This document shows, in pieces, positions 7,397 through 12,779 of a stretch of 18,883 nt of DNA. The notes under the pieces were generated by a model, which was not told the origin of the DNA, searched no databases, and saw nothing but the letters and a program-made list of their open reading frames with translations. Both the position numbers and the translations under genes were made by a program. Source of the stretch: Ruminococcus flavefaciens (GTDB taxonomy: Bacteria; Bacillota; Clostridia; Oscillospirales; Ruminococcaceae); assembly GCA_004554385.1 (NCBI GenBank), contig SFMO01000178.1, positions 1 through 18,883 on the forward strand. Reading direction: 5' to 3'. The first letter of the stretch is position 1; each line of letters opens with the position of its first letter.

Positions 7397-8050
7397 ATGT
7401 TAGAGCCAAGACTTGAAAAACATGTTGATTTTCTTATAGAGAGATACCCTGTGCTTGAAAAGTGCAGGGAGGACATCATAAAGGCATATCTGGTCATGGA
7501 GGAGTGCTATACTCGTGACGGAAAGCTTATGATAGCAGGAAACGGCGGTTCTGCTGCCGACAGCGAGCATATCGCAGGAGAGCTTATGAAGCGGTTCAAG
7601 ATCGCCAGGACAGTACCTGCGGAGTTTGCTGAAAAGCTGAAAAGAGTGGACCCTGTCCGCGGAAAGAATCTTGCAGAGAATCTGGAGCGCGGACTTATGG
7701 CGATACCGCTGGTCGCTCACGAAGCCCTGTCCACCGCCTATATCAACGATGTTGACGGTCTCGGTGTGTTTGCGCAGCAGCTCTATGGCTTTGGCAGAGA
7801 GGGGGACGTGTTCCTCGGAATATCCACATCGGGCAACAGCCGGAATGTCATGTCGGCTACGGTCGTTGCAAGAGCTCTCGGCATTAAGGTAATAGGTCTT
7901 ACAGGAGAAAAGGGCGGCGAGCTTGCTGAGGTCGCTGACGTGGCAGTAAGAGTTCCGTCTTCTGAGACCTATATGATACAGGAGCTTCACCTGCCTGTAT
8001 ATCACTGCTGGTGCCTGATGCTTGAAGATAAATTCTTCGGCAAGGAATAA
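7397..8050 (+). CDS. gmhA: Sedoheptulose 7-phosphate isomerase
   Basis: A 217-residue SIS-domain isomerase that converts sedoheptulose 7-phosphate to D-glycero-D-manno-heptose 7-phosphate, the first step of the pathway. Motifs: GNGGSAADSEHIAGEL (48-63), containing the zinc/catalytic pair H58 and E62; STSGNS phosphate loop (143-148); and ETYMIQELHL (190-199), where Q195 and H203 fit the remaining zinc ligands. It is about 20 residues longer than E. coli GmhA, with an extra basic segment at ~70-100 (VPAEFAEKLKRVDPVRGKN). The start follows GAGGG at 7386-7390, 16 bp after the previous gene. It is the last gene of the heptose operon and ends at a strong terminator. Confidence 0.93.
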   Translation: MLEPRLEKHVDFLIERYPVLEKCREDIIKAYLVMEECYTRDGKLMIAGNGGSAADSEHIAGELMKRFKIARTVPAEFAEKLKRVDPVRGKNLAENLERGLMAIPLVAHEALSTAYINDVDGLGVFAQQLYGFGREGDVFLGISTSGNSRNVMSATVVARALGIKVIGLTGEKGGELAEVADVAVRVPSSETYMIQELHLPVYHCWCLMLEDKFFGKE

Positions 8051-8058
8051 AGAAATAA

Positions 8059-8079
8059 GCCCCCTGCAAAGCAGGGGGC
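8059..8079. terminator. Bidirectional terminator between gmhA and the dockerin gene
   Basis: A 9-bp GC-rich perfect stem, GCCCCCTGC with GCAGGGGGC, has an AAA loop. It is followed by GTTTGTTG on the plus strand and TTATTTCTTT on the minus strand. It lies 9 bp after the gmhA stop and 12 bp from the convergent dockerin gene's stop, so it probably serves both. Confidence 0.85.
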
Positions 8080-8090
8080 AGTTTGTTGCG

Positions 8091-9650
8091 TTATTCAAGA
8101 CCGAGAAGTCTGTTCTGAACTGACTGCGCGTCCATAAGAGTTATGCCGTCACCTGTGTTGTTTACATCGGCGTTGAATCTGCCGATAGCGGACAGCTTAT
8201 ACTTATCGGGGTTAGCCAGTGACTGCATTATCAGAACAGTATCCGAAAGATCCATTATTCCGTCAGCGTTTACGTCGCCTGTACGCTCTGTATCATCACT
8301 CAGAGCAACAGGTGAGGAATACTTTTCGGGGCTGTATTTTACGGCAGGTCTGCCTGTTTTTTCGGACAGCTCAGCAATGTAGTTCTTCAGTCTTTCCTGA
8401 TAGTTGTCAAACAGTTCATATAGCTCCTCTTCAGTGCAGTTTTCGGTGACGAAGAGATTGAGCATATCCAGATCGTGGAGATCACCGCTGAGACCATTCT
8501 TGTTAAGGTCACATTTTTCGGTGAAGAAGCTCCAGATCGCGGCAGGGAGAATGGTAGTCTCCGCAGTTGCCTCGGAATACATATCATCCATGTAGATATA
8601 TGTGTTGAAGGTGTCATAGACGTCAAGAACCCCGTCGCCGTTGGTATCGGGGATGATCGGGTTCTCACCGCTGTTCTCCTTCAGGAATGTGAGATATTCC
8701 CTGTTGAAGCGAGCGCCGTTGAAGGTGAGATACTCGTTTTTCGGGAGCCATTCTTCGTAGCACTGCTTGGCGTATCTTCCGAAATCATAAATGCCTGAGC
8801 CCTTGAAAACACTTTCATAGTAATCGTTGGAAAGATATTCCGGGTCTGCACCGTAATTCTCGAAGCAGTACATAAGAGCGTATTCATAGATCCATGATAT
8901 GCTGTTTTCGCTTCTGAGATAAGTGCTTGCCTTCTGACATGGATAGTATATTTCCTCAGGGAGAGGGATCGCTTCTTCTGCGGTGAAGTCCATGTATGCG
9001 CAGTTGTCGCTGTTTATGACATATACCCACAGATAGTTGATATCGTCGTAAAAAAGCCTTCCGTCGCCGTTAAAGTCGTAGTTGACTTCGCCGCTTTCGA
9101 GCATATCACAGAAAACGGGATAGCCTGCCATCAGATAATCAGCCTGTACCATAAGTTCGCGGGAGAACTTTTTACCGGGAGATATATCGATGTAATGGCA
9201 TGAGACTGCGGAGTTTCCGTCTGACGACACAGACCCCTGCTTGCTTACGGAATCGTAGGCTGATGGCAGTGTGATCTTACGGGAGAGCTTGTTTCTGACG
9301 ATGTAATATCTGATTAGATGTATGGCGTCAGACTGGTCTGTTTTGCCGCTGCCGTCATAATCGGCGAAATTATAGGTATCATCTTTTTCGGACTCGTATT
9401 CCTCAAATTTGAATTTCGGACTTTCGACAGTGCCTGTGCAGCTGTAGAGCGTGAAGCAGTCGTAGATGTTAAAGACACCGTTTCCGTCAACATCAGTGAT
9501 GAGCTTGCCGCTGTCCATAGCGTCGAACATCTCGAATTCCTCGTTCCAGATTCTTGTAGACGGGATATTTTCAAACATTGCGCCTGCGGTCATGGCAGTG
9601 CTGGTCAGAGCAGTTGCAAGTGCCGCAGCAATGGATATAAACTTCTTCAT
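8091..9650 (-). CDS. Secreted dockerin protein with multiple EF-hand-like calcium loops
   Basis: A 519-residue exported protein. Residues 1-24 are a signal peptide (MKKFISIAAALATAL, cleavage probably after AGA24). A C-terminal type I dockerin spans ~456-519, with calcium loops DVNADGIMDLSD (459-470) and the stretched DVNNTGDGITLMD (495-507). The dockerin should plug into a cohesin on a cell-surface scaffoldin. The rest has no glycoside hydrolase motif I recognise. It contains further EF-hand-like loops at 53-64 (DVDGNGVFNIYD), 97-108 (DYDGSGKTDQSD), 192-203 (DFNGDGRLFYDD) and 335-346 (DTNGDGVLDVYD), plus a degenerate one near 381-395. Several are followed by a dockerin-like hydrophobic helix. 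The protein is acidic and rich in Tyr and Asp. It could be a structural or calcium-binding cellulosome component or an unrecognised enzyme. AAAGGAG precedes the ATG; promoter at 9709-9737. Confidence 0.9.
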   Translation of the reverse strand: MKKFISIAAALATALTSTAMTAGAMFENIPSTRIWNEEFEMFDAMDSGKLITDVDGNGVFNIYDCFTLYSCTGTVESPKFKFEEYESEKDDTYNFADYDGSGKTDQSDAIHLIRYYIVRNKLSRKITLPSAYDSVSKQGSVSSDGNSAVSCHYIDISPGKKFSRELMVQADYLMAGYPVFCDMLESGEVNYDFNGDGRLFYDDINYLWVYVINSDNCAYMDFTAEEAIPLPEEIYYPCQKASTYLRSENSISWIYEYALMYCFENYGADPEYLSNDYYESVFKGSGIYDFGRYAKQCYEEWLPKNEYLTFNGARFNREYLTFLKENSGENPIIPDTNGDGVLDVYDTFNTYIYMDDMYSEATAETTILPAAIWSFFTEKCDLNKNGLSGDLHDLDMLNLFVTENCTEEELYELFDNYQERLKNYIAELSEKTGRPAVKYSPEKYSSPVALSDDTERTGDVNADGIMDLSDTVLIMQSLANPDKYKLSAIGRFNADVNNTGDGITLMDAQSVQNRLLGLE

Positions 9651-9708
9651 AAGGCAACTCCTTTCAGTACAGATATAGAGTGAAAAAGGAAAATACTTCC
9701 ACGATTAT

Positions 9709-9737
9709 ATTATACAACTTTTGAGTACAAAAATCAA
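9709..9737 (-). promoter_or_regulatory. Sigma-A promoter of the dockerin gene
   Basis: On the minus strand, TTGATT (9732-9737) and TATAAT (9709-9714) are 17 bases apart, about 60 bp upstream of the start codon. Confidence 0.75.
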
Positions 9738-9866
9738 TGTATATATGCAAAATTAATATAAAATATGCTTATTCAACAACAGCATATAGATAATATTGTT
9801 GATATTGTATACTGCCGGGATTTCACCAGAAATAAAATGTTACAGATAGTATTTTTGGACTCTGAT

Positions 9867-9895
9867 TTGACAATTTTCTCCATGTATATTATAAT
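9867..9895 (+). promoter_or_regulatory. Perfect consensus promoter reading into the hairpin array
   Basis: TTGACA (9867-9872), 17 bases, TATAAT (9890-9895): an exact match to the sigma-A consensus and the best promoter in the window. Predicted initiation near 9902 places the start of the transcript 5-6 bases before the first hairpin. The nearest protein start is more than 320 bp away, so it either drives a non-coding RNA or gives the exonuclease operon a long structured leader. The -10 overlaps the first bases of repeat copy A. Confidence 0.78.
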
Positions 9896-9935
9896 TAATG
9901 CATACTCAATAACCGCCGTAAGGCGGTTATTGCCC
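9892..9935 (+). repeat. 44-bp direct repeat, copy A, with perfect hairpin
   Basis: This is identical over 44 bases to 10137-10180. Its core is an 11-bp perfect stem (CAATAACCGCC at 9907-9917 with its complement at 9922-9932) closed by a GTAA loop. Weaker homology continues for about 16 bases into a second hairpin (CCCTGAAC, TTT, GTTCAGGG at 9933-9951). Translated on the minus strand it reads GNNRLTAVIEYALI. Confidence 0.95.
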
Positions 9936-10180
9936 TGAACTTTGTTCAGGGGGCGCAAATTATTTATAATTTGAGAAATTTGCGCATTACATTCTTTTAT
10001 GTCAAGCTCATTTTGCCCTGTCGGGCAAAACAAAGTGCAAGAAAAATTATTGGAATATTTTTTTCTTGCACTTTGACAACTAAAAATAGACTTTTAAAAG
10101 CTGTATAAAGCCAATTTTTAGTTGTTGAGCAGACATTAATTAATGCATACTCAATAACCGCCGTAAGGCGGTTATTGCCC
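9902..10180 (+). ncRNA. Candidate structured RNA: seven consecutive hairpins
   Basis: Downstream of the consensus promoter, seven stem-loops follow one another: 9907-9932 (11 bp), 9933-9951 (8 bp), 9953-9985 (9 bp), 10011-10030 (8 bp, TTTTGCCC arm), 10031-10075 (16 bp perfect, arm CAAAGTGCAAGAAAAA), 10077-10124 (11 bp, arm CAACTAAAAAT) and 10152-10177 (11 bp, a repeat of the first). More than half of the bases lie in perfect stems. No clear terminator ends the array. The transcript could continue into the exonuclease gene, whose ribosome binding site is at 10214. The alternative is a MITE-like or REP-like repeat element. No Rfam family was recognised by eye; the RNA status is inferred. Confidence 0.4.
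10137..10180 (+). repeat. 44-bp direct repeat, copy B, with perfect hairpin
   Basis: This is an exact second copy of 9892-9935, 245 bp downstream in the same orientation, with the same 11-bp stem and GTAA loop (10152-10177). The following 20 bases resemble the second hairpin of copy A but carry about seven substitutions and pair imperfectly. Unlike copy A it has no promoter in front. It ends 33 bp before the exonuclease ribosome binding site. Confidence 0.95.
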
Positions 10181-10225
10181 CGGAATCTGTTCGGAGGAAT
10201 TATTATTTGACATAAGGAGCATGTT

Positions 10226-10795
10226 ATGAGCACTGTCAAACGAAGAAAGGGAAAGAGCAGGATCGCCTTCCCGAAGGACTACTGTGTCGTGGATATTGAA
10301 ACTACGGGACTTTCTCCCGAGGAGTGTGAGATAATCGAGATAGCGGCTGTCCGCTACAGAAACGGCGTGAAGTCTGAGGTGTTCAATACCCTCATAAAGC
10401 CGCAGAATCCCATAAGTGCCTTTATTACAGGTCTTACGGGAATAACCAACGATATGGTGAATGACGCTCCTGATATTTCCGAAGCGATAAAGGCTTTCTA
10501 TGATTTCGCAGGGAATGATATGCTCATGGGTTACAACGTGAATTTCGACATCAATTTCCTCTATGACAACCTGCTGCGCTGTCATGGGATATATCTCGAA
10601 AATGACTTCGTTGACGTGCTGCGCTTTGCACGGAAGGTACTTCCCCTCATGCCTGACCGAAAGCAGACATCGGTCGCTGCTCATTACGGCATTGAGATAA
10701 AGGGCGCACACCGTGCGGAAAAGGACTGCGAGATATGCAATGCCTGTTACATACATCTTCGTGAAGAGATGCGCAGACTGGAAACGGAGAAGTGA
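10226..10795 (+). CDS. DnaQ-like DEDDh 3'-5' exonuclease
   Basis: A 189-residue exonuclease of the DnaQ/epsilon superfamily, expected to remove nucleotides from 3' ends of DNA or RNA using two metal ions. Exo I: VVDIETTGLS with D23 and E25. Exo II: NVNFDINF with D108. Exo III: HRAEKD with H162 and D167. All five DEDDh residues are present. The first ~17 residues are basic. There is no polymerase, helicase or GIY-YIG domain, so it is a stand-alone exonuclease; substrate unknown. ATAAGGAG ends 6 bases before ATG 10226; an ATG at 10221 gives a three-codon frame. The next gene starts one base after the stop, so the two form an operon, possibly under the long leader from 9902. Confidence 0.9.
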   Translation: MSTVKRRKGKSRIAFPKDYCVVDIETTGLSPEECEIIEIAAVRYRNGVKSEVFNTLIKPQNPISAFITGLTGITNDMVNDAPDISEAIKAFYDFAGNDMLMGYNVNFDINFLYDNLLRCHGIYLENDFVDVLRFARKVLPLMPDRKQTSVAAHYGIEIKGAHRAEKDCEICNACYIHLREEMRRLETEK

Positions 10796-10796
10796 A

Positions 10797-11561
10797 ATGA
10801 CGGAAAATACCATACGAGGAAAGCTTTTCAGATATGCCGCCGAGCATTTCGGTGCTGAGCCTGAATACCTGTGGAAAAGAACTCCCGACTGTGCTGTGCT
10901 CAGACGCAGCGATAACGGTAAATGGTTTGCTATAGCAATGAATGTGGACGGTTCAAAGATAGGCTTTGAAAAAGGAAAAATATACGATATAGTCAATATC
11001 AAGTGCAGTCCTCTGATGACAGGCTCACTGCTGGCAATGAAAGGCATAGTGCCTGCATACCACATGCAGAAGGAGCAGTGGGTATCGGTGCTGCTGGACG
11101 GCTCGGTAGATGAGGAGCAGGTGAAGTCTCTCATTGATATGAGCTATGAGCTGGCAGGACAGAGCGGTGGCAGCAAGCGTCTCCGCACCGAGCCAAAGGA
11201 CTGGCTCATTCCTGCGGCACCGGCAATGTACGACATTGAGCAGGATTTCCGCCGGGACGGCACTATCATCTGGAAACAGACTTCAAATATGATAGTGGGG
11301 GATACGGTATATATTTATATGGCAGCTCCCGTATCTGCCATAATGTACAGATGTGAGGCAGCGGAGGTAAATATCCCGTATAATTACGATGACGGAACAT
11401 ACCGTATCAAAAGGGCAGTCAGGCTGAGGCTTGTCCACCGCTACAGCGCAGAAGACATGCCTCTTGCACGAATGAAGGACTTAGGAGTGACTGCCGTCCG
11501 CGGAGCAAGGGGAGTGCCGAATACTCTTTCAGCCGAACTGAAAAGACTTTGCAGGGAATGA
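10797..11561 (+). CDS. YjbR/MmcQ-family protein with EVE/PUA-like C-terminal domain
   Basis: A 254-residue two-part protein. Residues ~1-125 match the YjbR/MmcQ fold (CyaY-like, proposed DNA-binding): EYLWKRTPD near 22-30, a KWFAIAMNV strand, and AYHMQKEQWVSVLLDGS. Residues ~135-254 resemble the EVE/PUA-like nucleic-acid-reading fold: a DWLIPAAPAMYDI opening, a W-x-Q segment, then GDTVYIYMAAPVSAI. EVE domains can bind modified bases, but I cannot tell whether the pocket is intact, and this assignment is tentative. The start is ATG 10797, one base after the exonuclease stop. A longer in-frame start at 10713 would overlap the exonuclease by 80 bp and is unlikely. Operon pairing with an exonuclease suggests a nucleic-acid role. 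Confidence 0.82.
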   Translation: MTENTIRGKLFRYAAEHFGAEPEYLWKRTPDCAVLRRSDNGKWFAIAMNVDGSKIGFEKGKIYDIVNIKCSPLMTGSLLAMKGIVPAYHMQKEQWVSVLLDGSVDEEQVKSLIDMSYELAGQSGGSKRLRTEPKDWLIPAAPAMYDIEQDFRRDGTIIWKQTSNMIVGDTVYIYMAAPVSAIMYRCEAAEVNIPYNYDDGTYRIKRAVRLRLVHRYSAEDMPLARMKDLGVTAVRGARGVPNTLSAELKRLCRE

Positions 11562-11628
11562 AAATTGATAATAAATGCCCCGATGATGCGGTAAACCTCA
11601 ATTTATAATGCGGTCTGTTACTCCTCAT

Positions 11629-11657
11629 TTGCATTATTTTCGAAAATGTGATATACT
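11629..11657 (+). promoter_or_regulatory. Sigma-A promoter of the alpha/beta hydrolase gene
   Basis: TTGCAT (11629-11634) and TATACT (11652-11657) are 17 bases apart. The first 12 bases (TTGCATTATTTT) and the AAATGTG before the -10 are the same as in the VanZ-like gene promoter at 4338-4366. It lies about 50 bp upstream of the start, which has AGGAGG at 11694-11699. Confidence 0.75.
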
Positions 11658-11705
11658 TAATAATATACACTATTTTTTCCCCGATTTTTTGACAGGAGGA
11701 ACTTT

Positions 11706-12710
11706 ATGCTTAATGCTGATCTGAAGGAATTTCAATTTGCTTCTGATTTTGACGAACTTGTGATATCAGCTGTGCTTGCAGTGCCATCAGGAGATATAAA
11801 CGGCATTGTCCAGATAGTCCACGGTATGAACGAGCACAAGGAAAGATACTATCCATTTATGGATTACCTTGCCGAACAGGGATTCATAACTGTTATCCAT
11901 GATAACCGCGGACACGGCAAAAGTATCGTAGAGCCCGATGATATTGGCTATATGTTCAGAAATGGCGGAGAGGGCTTTGTAAGCGACATCGCTCAGCTCA
12001 ACGCAAGGATAAGAGCCGCATATCCGGGAGTTCCCGTTTTTATGGCGGCAAGCGGCCTCGGAGCAGCAGGCGCAAGATGCTTCCTTAAGGAGCATGACAG
12101 CGACATAAACGGACTTGTTCTTCTCGGCACTATATGCCACTCGAACTTCTCACCCTCAGTAAGAGTTATCGGCTCTGTAGCTTCAAAGCGACCGGGCAGT
12201 CGCTTCAGAAGTGAGAAGATCTTTGATACTATAGATGACAGCTTCGGAAAATTCTTCGAGGATCCCGTGAATTCATGGCGCTGCAGCGATCCTGATACAG
12301 TACTTGCCTACAACGAGGATCCGCTGTGCAGCTTCAGACCGACCCTCAACGGCTATACCGAGCTTTTATGGCTTGTCAAGCAGTCCGAGTCGGGAAGGGG
12401 GTGGAAGGTAAGTCAGCCTTCACTGCCCATCAGATTCGTTTCGGGCAAGGATGACCCCGCAATGATCTCGGAGAAACATTTCATGCGTTCAATGAAAAAG
12501 CTGGAGAAGCTGGGATATGAGAGCATATCCCACAGACTCTTTGAAGGTATGCGCCATGATGTGCTCATGGAAAAGAATTCCGTAAATGTATATAAGGATA
12601 TTGCCAAGACCCTGTTTTCGTGGCTTGACCGCTGGAATGACCAGCGTATGGCGGAAATGCCTGCTGAGCCTGCGGATATTGCAGAAAATATGGCAGAAAG
12701 CGAAGATTAA
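11706..12710 (+). CDS. Alpha/beta hydrolase, serine-aminopeptidase/lysophospholipase type, with altered nucleophile elbow
   Basis: A 334-residue cytoplasmic alpha/beta hydrolase fold protein resembling the monoacylglycerol lipase and lysophospholipase group. The oxyanion region HGMNEHKERY (39-48) is intact, as are the acid (D250 in SGKDDP) and the His (H284 in EGMRHDVL). The nucleophile elbow, normally GHSMGS, reads AASGLG (114-119). Aligned without gaps, the catalytic Ser position is Gly117, and the only Ser nearby (116) is one residue early and outside a GxSxG context. It may be catalytically dead, use another mechanism, or act as a binding protein. The final ~25 residues are an acidic, Ala/Glu-rich tail. 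AGGAGG precedes the ATG; its promoter is at 11629-11657. Tex begins 69 bp downstream with no clear terminator or strong promoter between. Confidence 0.88.
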   Translation: MLNADLKEFQFASDFDELVISAVLAVPSGDINGIVQIVHGMNEHKERYYPFMDYLAEQGFITVIHDNRGHGKSIVEPDDIGYMFRNGGEGFVSDIAQLNARIRAAYPGVPVFMAASGLGAAGARCFLKEHDSDINGLVLLGTICHSNFSPSVRVIGSVASKRPGSRFRSEKIFDTIDDSFGKFFEDPVNSWRCSDPDTVLAYNEDPLCSFRPTLNGYTELLWLVKQSESGRGWKVSQPSLPIRFVSGKDDPAMISEKHFMRSMKKLEKLGYESISHRLFEGMRHDVLMEKNSVNVYKDIAKTLFSWLDRWNDQRMAEMPAEPADIAENMAESED

Positions 12711-12779
12711 TCATATAAAAACGGCGGATATGGGCAAAACAGCTCACGTACTATTTACCGCTTAATGAAAGGAAATAAT

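Noticed and set aside
9892..10180. CRISPR-like array
   Set aside because: There are only two repeat copies with a 201-bp interval, and no cas genes or regular spacers.
9773..10239. Two minus-strand frames (9773-10033 and 9997-10239) sharing the peptide GNNRLTAVIEYALI
   Set aside because: The shared peptide is just the translation of the 44-bp hairpin repeat. Both frames run through the stem-loops, lack good ribosome binding sites and have low-complexity compositions.
10172..11134. 320-codon open frame on the minus strand
   Set aside because: It lies antisense across the exonuclease and YjbR genes, which have clear motifs, ribosome binding sites and tight spacing. The antisense product shows no domain pattern.
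11562..11628. Terminator after the YjbR gene
   Set aside because: AAATTGA and TCAATTT can pair, but the loop is over 30 bases, the stem is AT-only, and no T run follows.
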